Source: Nesterenkonia massiliensis
Lineage (GTDB): Bacteria > Actinomycetota > Actinomycetes > Actinomycetales > Micrococcaceae
DNA: 32,892 nt
Assembly (NCBI RefSeq): GCF_000455245.1
Contig: NZ_HG005166.1
Span: 381,218 to 414,109, forward strand
Direction: 5' to 3'
Part shown: positions 24,776 to 32,575 of the stretch, piece after piece
Layout of the letters: each line of letters begins with the position of its first letter
Numbering within the stretch: position 1 is the first letter of the stretch
Position numbers and translations under genes: made by a program
Notes under the pieces: model-generated
Database searches by the model: none
Told to the model about the DNA's origin: nothing
What the model saw: the letters and a program-made list of their open reading frames with translations, nothing else

Positions 24776-26695
24776 TTGAGCATCACCTCACGCAATGATC
24801 TGCGCAATGTCGCGATCGTCGCCCACGTCGACCACGGCAAGACCACTCTGGTCGACGCCATGCTGCGCCAGACCAAGGCAGTCGGCGGACACGGCGACCT
24901 CGAAGACCGCGTCATGGACTCCGGTGACCTTGAGAAGGAAAAGGGCATCACCATCCTGGCTAAGAACACCACCGTGTTCTACTCCGGTCCCTCCGCCCAG
25001 AAGCACGCCGGTCAGGACCAGGTGACCATCAACGTCATCGATACCCCAGGTCACGCTGACTTCGGCGGCGAGGTCGAGCGGGGTCTGTCCATGGTCGACG
25101 GCGTCGTGCTGCTGGTGGACGCCTCGGAGGGCCCGCTGCCGCAGACCCGCTTCGTGCTGCGCAAAGCACTCAACGCTTCCCTTCCGGTGATCCTGGTGGT
25201 CAACAAGACCGACCGCCCCGACGCCCGCATCGAAGGTGTCATCTCCGACACCATGGATTTGCTGCTGGGCTTGGCCTCCGACGTCGCTGAGGAGAACCCG
25301 GACCTGGATCTGGACTCCGTGCTGGATGTGCCGGTGGTCTTCGCCTCCGGTAAGGCTGGCCGCGCCTCCAAGGAGCAGCCCGCTGACGGCGGCCTGCCGG
25401 ACAACGAGGACCTTGAGCCGCTGTTTGAGACCATCCTCGAGCACGTCCCCGCACCCCAGTACGACGACGAAGAAGTCCTTCAGGCTCATGTCACCAACCT
25501 TGACGCCTCTCCCTTCCTGGGGCGCCTGGCACTGCTGCGCATCTTCAACGGCACCCTGCGCAAGAACCAGCAGGTGGCCTGGGCACGTAAGGACGGCTCC
25601 ACCAAGACGGTGAAGATCACTGAGCTGCTGGCCACCAAGGGCCTGGAGCGTGTGACCGCTGAATCCGCCGGCCCAGGCGAGATCGTCGCCGTCGCCGGTA
25701 TCGAGGACATCATGATCGGTGAGACGCTCACCGATCTGGAGAACCCCAAGCCGCTGCCGAATATTGTGGTGGATGATCCCGCGATCTCCATGACCATCGG
25801 TATCAACACCTCTCCAATGGCCGGCCGCGTCAAGGGCGCAAAGGTCACCGCCCGCCAGGTGAAGGACCGCCTGGACAAGGAGCTGATCGGTAACGTCTCC
25901 ATCAAGGTGCTGCCCACCGAGCGCCCCGACACTTGGGAAGTCCAGGGCCGTGGCGAGCTCGCCCTGGCCATCCTGGTGGAGCAGATGCGCCGCGAGGGCT
26001 TCGAGCTGACCGTGGGCAAGCCGCAGGTGGTCACCCGTGAGGTCGACGGCAAGCTCCATGAGCCCATGGAGAACATGACCATCGACGCTCCGGAGGAGTT
26101 CATGGGTGCTATCACCCAGCTGATGGCAGCTCGTAAGGGCACCATGACCACCATGACCAATAACGGCACCGGCTGGATCCGTATGGAATTCCTGGTTCCC
26201 GCGCGCGGTCTGATCGGCTTCCGCACCAAGTTCCTCACCGAAACCCGCGGTGCAGGCATCGCCTCCTCCTACGCGGCAGGCTACGAGCCCTGGAAGGGCG
26301 AGATCGAGTACCGCACCTCCGGTTCGCTGATCTCCGACCGCGCCGGCTCGGCCACCCCATTCGCGATGATCAACCTGCAGGAGCGCGGCAAGTTCTTCGT
26401 CGAGCCGCAGTCCGAGGTCTACGAAGGCCAGGTGGTGGGTGAGAACTCCCGCAACGAGGACATGGAAGTCAACATCACCAAGGAGAAGAAGCTCACCAAT
26501 ATGCGTGCAGCTTCAGCAGACTCCTTCGAGGGCCTGACCCCGCCGGTGAAGCTGACCCTGGAGGAGTCCCTGGAGTTCGCCAATGAGGACGAGTGTGTGG
26601 AGGTGACCCCGGAAGCCATCCGTATCCGCAAGGTCATCCTGAACTCCTCCGAGCGGATGAAGGAAACCCGCAAGAAGAAGTCCGCCTCGGCCTAA
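24776..26695 (+). CDS. typA: translational GTPase TypA/BipA
   Basis: This 639-residue ribosome-binding GTPase acts in 50S assembly and stress or cold adaptation in studied bacteria. The GTPase domain shows AHVDHGKTT (residues 16-24), [12 protein letters not shown] and NKTD. A beta-barrel domain, an EF-G III-like domain ([20 protein letters not shown]), an EF-G V-like domain ([20 protein letters not shown]) and the BipA-specific C-terminal domain ([29 protein letters not shown]) follow. It begins with TTG at 24776, eight bases after GGAAGG; no better start exists near the conserved N-terminus. It is followed closely by a small membrane-protein gene. Confidence 0.97.
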   Translation: MSITSRNDLRNVAIVAHVDHGKTTLVDAMLRQTKAVGGHGDLEDRVMDSGDLEKEKGITILAKNTTVFYSGPSAQKHAGQDQVTINVIDTPGHADFGGEVERGLSMVDGVVLLVDASEGPLPQTRFVLRKALNASLPVILVVNKTDRPDARIEGVISDTMDLLLGLASDVAEENPDLDLDSVLDVPVVFASGKAGRASKEQPADGGLPDNEDLEPLFETILEHVPAPQYDDEEVLQAHVTNLDASPFLGRLALLRIFNGTLRKNQQVAWARKDGSTKTVKITELLATKGLERVTAESAGPGEIVAVAGIEDIMIGETLTDLENPKPLPNIVVDDPAISMTIGINTSPMAGRVKGAKVTARQVKDRLDKELIGNVSIKVLPTERPDTWEVQGRGELALAILVEQMRREGFELTVGKPQVVTREVDGKLHEPMENMTIDAPEEFMGAITQLMAARKGTMTTMTNNGTGWIRMEFLVPARGLIGFRTKFLTETRGAGIASSYAAGYEPWKGEIEYRTSGSLISDRAGSATPFAMINLQERGKFFVEPQSEVYEGQVVGENSRNEDMEVNITKEKKLTNMRAASADSFEGLTPPVKLTLEESLEFANEDECVEVTPEAIRIRKVILNSSERMKETRKKKSASA

Positions 26696-26703
26696 AGGCG
26701 TAC

Positions 26704-27258
26704 TTGACGTCTATGACACAACACTCAGAGCTGTCCACTAGCCGACGCCGTCCTGCTCTGCTGGGGGTGTGCTTCGCCGCCGGGGCTATCATCGGCGTGC
26801 TGGGCACTATGTTGCACGGCAATATCTGGGTGATCGGAGAGCCCAGCAGCGGACTCATCCTCCCGTGGGGCGCAGTGCTTGCACTGCTGATTCTGCTGCT
26901 GGCTCTCCTGTGGTCCGGTATGACCGCCGGGTCACTGACCGAACCCATGCTGATGGGCGCAACAACGTTCACTGTGGCCAGCATCGCCTACCTATGGCCC
27001 GGGCCGGACCAGCTGGTGGTTCACTACACGCCGATCGCCTGGGAGCAGCTTCCCGGTCCGGTGTTAGCCTCCGCACTATGGTGGCTGGGCAGCGCACTGA
27101 TCACCTGTGTGGCCATGATTCTCACCAAATGGCTTCTGATGAAGGACGCGCTGCAGCAGAAACAAGCCGCTGCTGCCCAGGCCCAGGCTCACTTACGTGG
27201 TGAAGACCACCAGCCGCCGTCGTCATTGGCGCCCTACCCCGGTGGCCCCCAGCGGTAG
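26704..27258 (+). CDS. small four-helix membrane protein, function unknown
   Basis: I do not recognise a named family. From TTG at 26704, which follows AAAGG at 26694-26698 by five bases, the protein is 184 residues. An ATG at 26713 is an alternative start three codons later. It shows four membrane helices, at LLGVCFAAGAIIGVLGTML, ILPWGAVLALLILLLALLW, LMGATTFTVASIAYLW and ALWWLGSALITCVAMILT, and an Ala/Gln-rich cytoplasmic tail. The stop of typA is 8 bases upstream, and fdxA begins 40 bases downstream. Co-transcription with typA is likely; no functional link can be claimed. Confidence 0.8.
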   Translation: MTSMTQHSELSTSRRRPALLGVCFAAGAIIGVLGTMLHGNIWVIGEPSSGLILPWGAVLALLILLLALLWSGMTAGSLTEPMLMGATTFTVASIAYLWPGPDQLVVHYTPIAWEQLPGPVLASALWWLGSALITCVAMILTKWLLMKDALQQKQAAAAQAQAHLRGEDHQPPSSLAPYPGGPQR

Positions 27259-27298
27259 ACTGGGAAACTGACGCACCCCCAAAGGAGACTTCGAGACC

Positions 27299-27628
27299 AT
27301 GACCTACGTCATTGCGCTTCCCTGTGTGGACCTCAAAGACAAGGCCTGCATCGATGAGTGTCCGGTGGACTGCATCTATGAAGGCGAACGCTCCCTGTAC
27401 ATCCACCCCGACGAGTGCGTGGACTGCGGCGCCTGCGAGCCGGTCTGCCCGGTGGAAGCCATCTACTACGAAGATGACCTGCCCGAGGAGTGGAGCGAGT
27501 ACTACCGCGCAAACGTGGAGTTCTTCGACGACCTCGGCTCTCCTGGTGGTGCCGCCAAACTGGGCAAGATCGAGAACGACCATGAAGTGATCGCTGTCCT
27601 GCCGCCGCAGGCCCACGACGAACACTGA
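27299..27628 (+). CDS. fdxA: 7Fe ferredoxin (3Fe-4S plus 4Fe-4S)
   Basis: This is a 109-residue cytoplasmic electron carrier of the actinobacterial FdxA type. Cys9, Cys17 and Cys50 are placed as ligands of a 3Fe-4S cluster, and Cys21, Cys40, Cys43 and Cys46 as ligands of a 4Fe-4S cluster, with Cys25 as the extra Cys. The sequences ACIDECPVDCIYEG and CVDCGACEPVCPVEAI make the assignment firm. AAAGGAGA lies a short distance upstream of the ATG. It directly precedes dapC, an arrangement common in Actinobacteria. Confidence 0.97.
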   Translation: MTYVIALPCVDLKDKACIDECPVDCIYEGERSLYIHPDECVDCGACEPVCPVEAIYYEDDLPEEWSEYYRANVEFFDDLGSPGGAAKLGKIENDHEVIAVLPPQAHDEH

Positions 27629-27650
27629 TTCCCAAGGTCTGACACCTTCC

Positions 27651-28769
27651 ATGCTCACTCTTCCCGAGTACCCCTGGGACGCCATGACTCCCTACCGGGA
27701 GTTAGCGGCTGCCCATCCCGGCGGCACAGTGGATCTCTCCATCGGCACCCCGGTGGATCCCACCCCGCAGGTGATCCAGGATGCCCTGGCTGCTGCCAGT
27801 GACGCCCCCGGGTACCCCACCACTCACGGCCGGCCCCAGCTGCGCGAGGCTGTGGCTGACTGGTTCGCCCTCCGTCGCGGTGTGCCGAATCTCGACCCTG
27901 AGGCGGTGCTGCCCACCATCGGATCTAAGGAGCTGGTGGCCTGGCTGCCGACTCTGCTGGGCCTGGGGGCCGGGGATATTGTGCTGCGTCCCCGCATCGC
28001 TTACCCCACTTATGACATGGGTGCGGTGATCGCCGGCGCTGAACGGGTGGCCACCGATGACCCGTTCAGCCTGGATGAGTCCGTGCTGGCCCGGGTGAAG
28101 CTGATCTGGCTGAACTCTCCGGGTAATCCCACCGGAAAAGTCGACGACGTCGCCTATATGGCCCGCGTAGTGGAGCTTGCCCGCCGCATCGGCGCCGTCG
28201 TGGCCTCCGATGAGTGCTATGCAGAACTGCCCTGGGAGGTCGAGGAGGTGCCCTCGATCCTGGACCCCCGCGTCGCCGGTGAATCGCACCAAGGCCTGCT
28301 GGCGGTGTATTCAGTGTCCAAGCAGTCCAATCTGGCCGGCTATAGAGCCGCCTTTGCTGCTGGCTGCCCCGAGCTGATCAAGGGGCTGGTGAATACCCGC
28401 AAGCACGCCGGGATGATCATGCCAGCCCCGGTGCAGGAAGCGCTGCGAGTGGCACTTTCCGACGACGACCACGTCCGGTCTCAGCGGGAGCTGTATCGTC
28501 GCCGTCGTGCCCTGTTGAAGCCCGCTCTGGAAGCTGCAGGCTTCACAGTGGAGCATTCGGTGGCGGGCCTGTACCTGTGGTGCACTGACGGCTCCGTGAC
28601 CGAAGATGGACGCGGTGACACCTGGGCTCAGGTTCAGCGGATGGCAGAACGTGGGATCGTTGTGGGACCGGGAGTCTTCTACGGTGAGGCCGGGGAAGGC
28701 TACGTCCGAGTAGCTTTGACGGCCTCCGATGAGCGAATTGCGGCCGCCGCTGAGCGTCTCGCAGTCTGA
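27651..28769 (+). CDS. dapC: succinyldiaminopimelate transaminase
   Basis: This 372-residue PLP enzyme of aminotransferase class I/II makes N-succinyl-LL-2,6-diaminopimelate from the 6-oxo compound and glutamate, in the succinylase branch of lysine and cell-wall DAP synthesis. Lys224 in YSVSKQSNLAGYR is the predicted PLP-binding lysine. LNSPGNPTGKV supplies the substrate-binding Asn, and the N-terminal DLSIGTPVDPTP is typical of DapC. It lies 22 bases after fdxA. dapD, the preceding step of the same pathway, is at the right edge of the window on the other strand. Confidence 0.93.
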   Translation: MLTLPEYPWDAMTPYRELAAAHPGGTVDLSIGTPVDPTPQVIQDALAAASDAPGYPTTHGRPQLREAVADWFALRRGVPNLDPEAVLPTIGSKELVAWLPTLLGLGAGDIVLRPRIAYPTYDMGAVIAGAERVATDDPFSLDESVLARVKLIWLNSPGNPTGKVDDVAYMARVVELARRIGAVVASDECYAELPWEVEEVPSILDPRVAGESHQGLLAVYSVSKQSNLAGYRAAFAAGCPELIKGLVNTRKHAGMIMPAPVQEALRVALSDDDHVRSQRELYRRRRALLKPALEAAGFTVEHSVAGLYLWCTDGSVTEDGRGDTWAQVQRMAERGIVVGPGVFYGEAGEGYVRVALTASDERIAAAAERLAV

Positions 28770-28809
28770 CAACCTATTGGCGCGTGTGTCTGGTCACACG
28801 GTAGGTTGT
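28769..28809 (+). terminator. stem-loop after dapC
   Basis: ACAACCTA at 28769-28776 pairs with TAGGTTGT at 28802-28809. Inside it, CGTGTG (28783-28788) pairs with CACACG (28795-28800). It starts at the last base of the dapC stop and is followed by only a few Ts, so it is probably a weak terminator or a 3'-end stabiliser. Confidence 0.6.
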
Positions 28810-28832
28810 TTCATGTTGTCACCCACGTGCTT

Positions 28833-28867
28833 GTCCGCGCGGGGCACCGACGTGCCCCGAAGCGGAC
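28833..28867 (+). promoter_or_regulatory. strong hairpin in the citrate synthase leader
   Basis: An outer stem GTCCGC (28833-28838) with GCGGAC (28862-28867) encloses an inner stem CGGGGCAC (28840-28847) with GTGCCCCG (28852-28859) around CGAC. The ribosome site AAGGAAG starts at about 28890. The hairpin is not followed by Ts, so it is more likely a leader structure or protein site than a terminator. No clear promoter hexamers were identified around it. Confidence 0.5.
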
Positions 28868-28906
28868 CTGACGCAGCCGCAGGATCGGTAAGGAAGCGAG
28901 CGAACG

Positions 28907-30187
28907 ATGACTGAGCAGAACTCAGCCCGCCTGGACTATCAGGGGCATGAGCTGGAACTACCGGTGGAAACCGCGGTAGAGGGCAATGATGGCCTCGATA
29001 TCGCCCCGCTGTTGAAGACCACCGGTGCGGTCACCTACGACCCGGGCTTCATGAATACGGCCAACACCAAATCGGCCATCACCTACATCGACGGTAACGA
29101 GGGCATCCTGCGCTACCGTGGTTACCCCATCGAGCAGTTGGCGGAGAAGTCCAGCTTCCTTGAGGTTTCCTACCTGCTGATCTACGGCGAGCTGCCTACC
29201 CCGGAGCAGCTTCAGGACTTCGACAACGTCACCCGCCGGCACACTCTGCTCCACGAGGAGCTTAAGGATTTCTTCGGCGGATTCCCGCGCGATGCACACC
29301 CGATGCCGGTGCTGTCCTCGGCTGTTTCGGCGCTGTCCACCTACTACCCGGACTCCCTGGATCCTTTCGATGCGGATCAGGTTGAGCGTTCCACCTACCG
29401 GCTGCTGGCGAAGGTCCCCACCATTGCGGCTTACGCCTATAAGAAGAGCATCGGCCAGCCCATGCTCTACCCGGATAACAATCTGAGCCTGGTGGAGAAC
29501 TTCCTGCGCGGCTGCTTCGGCGTTCCGGCGGAGAACTACGAGATTGACCCCGATATCGCCAAGGCCCTGGACGTCCTGCTCATCCTGCACGCAGACCACG
29601 AACAGAATTGCTCCACCTCCACGGTGCGACTGGTGGGCTCCTCGCAGGCGAATATGTTCGCCTCCATCTCCGCAGGCATCAACGCGCTCTACGGTCCCGC
29701 CCACGGCGGTGCGAACGAGGCTGTGCTGAAGATGCTGCGCCAGATCCAGGCAGGTGACGTCAGCCCCGAGGCCTTCATGGAGAAGGTGAAGAACAAGGAG
29801 GACGGCGTCCGCCTCATGGGCTTCGGTCACCGCGTCTACAAGAACTACGACCCGCGTGCTCGCGTGGTCAAGGGCCTTGCTGATGAGCTGCTGGGCAAGC
29901 TGGGCGGCGACGACGAGCTCTTCGATATCGCGCAGCGCCTGGAGCAGAAGGCCCTGGAGGATGACTACTTCGTGGAGCGCAAGCTCTACCCGAACGTGGA
30001 CTTCTACACCGGTCTGATCTACAAGGCCATGGGCTTCCCGGAGAAGATGTTCACCGTGTTGTTCGCACTAGGACGTCTGCCCGGCTGGATTGCCCAGTGG
30101 CGCGAGATGATGGACGATCGCAACACCAAGATCGGCCGTCCCCGCCAGATCTACGTGGGCGAGCCCAAGCGCGATTACCCCGCCTGA
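28907..30187 (+). CDS. gltA: citrate synthase, type II (gltA)
   Basis: This 426-residue enzyme condenses acetyl-CoA and oxaloacetate to citrate at entry to the TCA cycle. The catalytic residues fit the family: His266 in GPAHGGANEAV, His308 in GFGHRVYK, and Asp365 in YPNVDFYTG. The N-terminal extension with LLKTTGAVTYDPGF and GILRYRGYPIEQLAE is that of the hexameric, NADH-regulated type II enzymes found in many bacteria; allosteric control here is inferred. A ribosome site AAGGAAG precedes the ATG. The gene stands alone between a leader hairpin and a strong terminator. Confidence 0.97.
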   Translation: MTEQNSARLDYQGHELELPVETAVEGNDGLDIAPLLKTTGAVTYDPGFMNTANTKSAITYIDGNEGILRYRGYPIEQLAEKSSFLEVSYLLIYGELPTPEQLQDFDNVTRRHTLLHEELKDFFGGFPRDAHPMPVLSSAVSALSTYYPDSLDPFDADQVERSTYRLLAKVPTIAAYAYKKSIGQPMLYPDNNLSLVENFLRGCFGVPAENYEIDPDIAKALDVLLILHADHEQNCSTSTVRLVGSSQANMFASISAGINALYGPAHGGANEAVLKMLRQIQAGDVSPEAFMEKVKNKEDGVRLMGFGHRVYKNYDPRARVVKGLADELLGKLGGDDELFDIAQRLEQKALEDDYFVERKLYPNVDFYTGLIYKAMGFPEKMFTVLFALGRLPGWIAQWREMMDDRNTKIGRPRQIYVGEPKRDYPA

Positions 30188-30198
30188 GCTTGTTCATC

Positions 30199-30234
30199 CA
30201 GGAGCGCCCCGGCCAATCGGTCGGGGCGCTCCTG
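30199..30234 (+). terminator. citrate synthase terminator
   Basis: A 13-base arm at 30199-30211 (CAGGAGCGCCCCG) is perfectly complementary to 30222-30234 around a 10-base loop. It begins 12 bases after the gltA stop. The T run is poor, as is often so in high-GC Actinobacteria. Confidence 0.75.
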
Positions 30235-30246
30235 TGTCTCCTCGTT

Positions 30247-30322
30247 CGGTCACGCATTTTGACGCCACTTTGACCCGCTAAGCACCGAATCCAGGACGAA
30301 ACGCCGTCATATCGCGTGACCG
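30247..30322. repeat. 76-bp palindromic element A, 3' side of the nuclease-like gene
   Basis: The element begins CGGTCACGC (30247-30255) and ends with its exact complement GCGTGACCG (30314-30322). A shorter TGACG/CGTCA match sits further inside. Its length and ends equal those of element B at 31409-31484; the interiors share only scattered positions, including CGAAA at the same offset. It lies 20 bases from the stop of the leftward AbiEi/DUF559 gene. Confidence 0.75.
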
Positions 30323-30341
30323 TATGCGTGTCGGCGCAGAA

Positions 30342-31298
30342 TCAGCTGCGCCACCCCTGTTTCCGCAGTGCCCGGGTGATCTTCGCTACGGCTCCAGCCC
30401 CGCTGTGTCGCATGTGTTCTTTGGTGATGCGCACCTCTACCCAGCCCAGGGCCTCAGTCCGCTCCTGACGCCTGACATCGCGCAGCACCTGTTCCGGGTC
30501 CGAATGAACCGACTGCCCCTCATACTGGATCGCCAGTCGGTACTTCTCCACACTGAGATCTGGCTGCACTATACGGCGACCATGTTCATCCAGTAGCCAC
30601 ACATTAACCTGCGGCTCGGGAAGATTAGCCTCATACATGTAATAACGGAGCGTGGTTTCCTGGGGTGAATCGGCTCCGGGCCTCGCCAACAGGCTCGCAG
30701 TTCTTACGGTTTTTGCGCCGTTGGCTGGCCCCCGGGCTTTAGCCGCATCCCGCAAATCTGACACCCGGGTCAGTGATCCCGTTGTTTCGCCGAACTCAGT
30801 GCGCCCTGGACGCACCGCGATATCAGCCAGAATGAGCGCCTGAAGCATCGGCAGCTTCAATGCCAAGTCTGTCCAGGTCCAAGCGGGATCAGTCAGCGGT
30901 ATCGACTGGTATGTGGCGCAGAAACGCTCAGGCACATCGGCGGTATGAGAGACCACCAGCCCCGAGCGTCGCGTACGCGCCCGACCGCGTGCATGAATCA
31001 GATGATAGGGCGGACCCAGCGGAACTGGTATCAAGCCCCAGAGTGCGGCCGCCGTCTCATGTCCTACGGTCCTGCCGCCTATCGCGGTCAGTGCCTGGAG
31101 GGTGTGCAGCGCGGAAGGGCTAGCATTATTCGTTTGTGGTCCCAGAAGGCCGTGCCCGAGGGAGATGAGGGAATCATTGGCTAGCGCATGCCTGATATCT
31201 CGTGCTGGCAGTTGCTCCAGGGCTTCCCTTCTGGTCAGCCCGTGGCGGGGCACGAGGTAGTTATGGGCGCGTCGTCGTCGATCCTCGGGGGACTTCAT
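30342..31298 (-). CDS. AbiEi-like/DUF559 protein with a nuclease-like C-terminal domain
   Basis: This 318-residue protein, from the ATG at 31298 (AAGGA eight bases upstream), has an N-terminal winged-helix-like region of the AbiEi antitoxin type (GLTRREALEQLP, then DSLISLGHGLLG). A linking region follows, then a C-terminal PD-(D/E)xK, Vsr-like DUF559 domain: SPQETTLRYYMYEANLP, then PDLSVEKYRLAIQYEG and QERTEALGWVEVRITKEH. Asp247 is kept, but Gln258 stands where the family usually has Glu (IEYDG), so activity may be altered. No AbiEii-type toxin gene is adjacent. The frame stays open to a GTG at 31415 inside repeat element B. Such genes occur in many divergent copies in Actinobacteria and their job is unknown. 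The two bracketing 76-bp elements suggest a selfish or repeat-handling unit, which is inference. Confidence 0.82.
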   Translation of the reverse strand: MKSPEDRRRRAHNYLVPRHGLTRREALEQLPARDIRHALANDSLISLGHGLLGPQTNNASPSALHTLQALTAIGGRTVGHETAAALWGLIPVPLGPPYHLIHARGRARTRRSGLVVSHTADVPERFCATYQSIPLTDPAWTWTDLALKLPMLQALILADIAVRPGRTEFGETTGSLTRVSDLRDAAKARGPANGAKTVRTASLLARPGADSPQETTLRYYMYEANLPEPQVNVWLLDEHGRRIVQPDLSVEKYRLAIQYEGQSVHSDPEQVLRDVRRQERTEALGWVEVRITKEHMRHSGAGAVAKITRALRKQGWRS

Positions 31299-31408
31299 GC
31301 TCCTCATCCTTGGCCGGATGTGGCCGGAGGGGCAGAGGAGGCGCCTCAGATGTGGAAGAGCGGCCGTGGTGGACTGCCGAATCATCACTGGGGAAAACTC
31401 CGGACGTT

Positions 31409-31484
31409 CGGTCACGCGTTTTACCGGTAATAAACCGCCGCGATCGCTGAAAATGGCGCGAAATCTCGCAAAAACGCGTGACCG
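31409..31484. repeat. 76-bp palindromic element B, 5' side of the nuclease-like gene
   Basis: CGGTCACGCGTTTT at 31409-31422 is exactly complementary to 31471-31484, with a 48-base AT-richer interior that contains a further CGCC/GGCG match. The ends are the same as in element A and the total length is identical. It lies 111 bases upstream of the chosen start of the leftward gene, so it sits in its promoter region. Confidence 0.8.
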
Positions 31485-31522
31485 TAAGAAGTTCTGGGGG
31501 AGGGGTGGCCGGTGGGTGCTGC

Positions 31523-32572
31523 TTAGTCGCGGGAGAAACCGATGACGACGGCGTCGTCGCTCACTGTCTCCTGGCGCTCCCAGATCCCGGAATCGCGGTT
31601 CCAGTCGTATGGCCCCGCCGCCACAGACTGCACGCCGTAGTCATAAGCTGCGGCCACCGCCCAATGCGCCACCATCCAGAGGTAGTCATAGTCCCCGCTG
31701 CGTTCAGGGACATGAATCACCATCTGAGCAGTGGAGCCTTCGCCGTTGAGTTCCACCACGCCGTCCAACACCGGCTCCGGCTCGAACTCCTCGTCGCCTT
31801 GCCCCTCGGGCGCTTCGGTGAAGCTGACCCCCAAGGCGTTGGGCATCAGCGCCACCAGCTCCTCGGTGAGACCCTGGGGATCTGCCTCCGGGGCATCCAG
31901 CTGCGGCAGCGTACAGCTCATCACCACCGGCTGCTGGCCGGCTAAGGGCAGCGCAAAAGCCCGCGCTCGGTCAGTGTGCTGGGGATAGAAGCTGGGATTG
32001 TGCGGCCGGTCCAGGGCCTCAGCGGCCTCATCCAGGCTCAGCTCCGGGGTCCAGGCTGATTCCTGCTCAGCGTCCTCGTTCTGCTCTTCCTCAGCGCCAG
32101 CGTCTTCAGCGGCCCAGCGTTCTTCGAGCATGTCATAGAACCCGTCGATGCTTGCTTCAGCCACCTGGGCACTGGCGCCCTGGGACCAGTCCCGCGCACC
32201 GCGGGCAAACAACACCCGGGAATCACGCTCATTGGTCGCCTGCCGTACCGTCAGCTCGGACTCCTGCAGGGAGATCCCCACCGCGTGGACAGCCGCCTGC
32301 GGGGGCAGCTCGCGGTCCACAGCAGACACCGAGATCATCGCCGCATTATGCGCCTGTGACGGACTCAGCCGCTGGACCTGCTCCGGCAGCGCCACCTCGC
32401 AGCGCTCATCCAGCAGATACTCGTTCTGCTCGATGTACTGCCAGGCGCCGTAGCCGGTGCCGGCCACCAGAGCGGTGGTGATACCCAGGGCAACCAGGGC
32501 GCGACGACGACGGCGCCGCCGAACCATGGGGCGGGTGGCGACGACGCTGCGGTGGCGGGCGTTCGGTCTCAT
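31523..32572 (-). CDS. unknown membrane-anchored protein downstream of dapD
   Basis: I do not recognise a family. The 349-residue protein has a basic N-terminus (VRRRRRRRALVALG), one hydrophobic helix (ALVALGITTALVAGTGYGAW) at about residues 25-44, and a large acidic extracytoplasmic part with a Glu/Asp-rich stretch near residues 160-175. Its layout of an Arg cluster, a single helix and an acidic ectodomain resembles the unknown protein at 23029-24135, although I see no clear sequence identity. It begins three bases after the dapD stop, so the two are almost surely co-transcribed leftward; a role in lysine synthesis does not follow from that. Confidence 0.75.
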   Translation of the reverse strand: MRPNARHRSVVATRPMVRRRRRRRALVALGITTALVAGTGYGAWQYIEQNEYLLDERCEVALPEQVQRLSPSQAHNAAMISVSAVDRELPPQAAVHAVGISLQESELTVRQATNERDSRVLFARGARDWSQGASAQVAEASIDGFYDMLEERWAAEDAGAEEEQNEDAEQESAWTPELSLDEAAEALDRPHNPSFYPQHTDRARAFALPLAGQQPVVMSCTLPQLDAPEADPQGLTEELVALMPNALGVSFTEAPEGQGDEEFEPEPVLDGVVELNGEGSTAQMVIHVPERSGDYDYLWMVAHWAVAAAYDYGVQSVAAGPYDWNRDSGIWERQETVSDDAVVIGFSRD

Positions 32573-32575
32573 GAC

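Noticed and set aside
24788-26059. 423-residue open frame opposite typA
   Set aside because: It is a shadow of the well-conserved GTPase gene.
30199-30322. A single large structure joining the gltA terminator and palindromic element A
   Set aside because: The arms do not match each other; they are two separate structures.
30342-31298. A complete AbiE toxin-antitoxin pair
   Set aside because: Only an AbiEi-like N-terminus is present, and no nucleotidyltransferase AbiEii gene is adjacent.
30247-31484. A CRISPR array or classic insertion sequence
   Set aside because: There are only two palindromic units about 1.1 kb apart, no regular spacers, no transposase and no visible target-site duplication.
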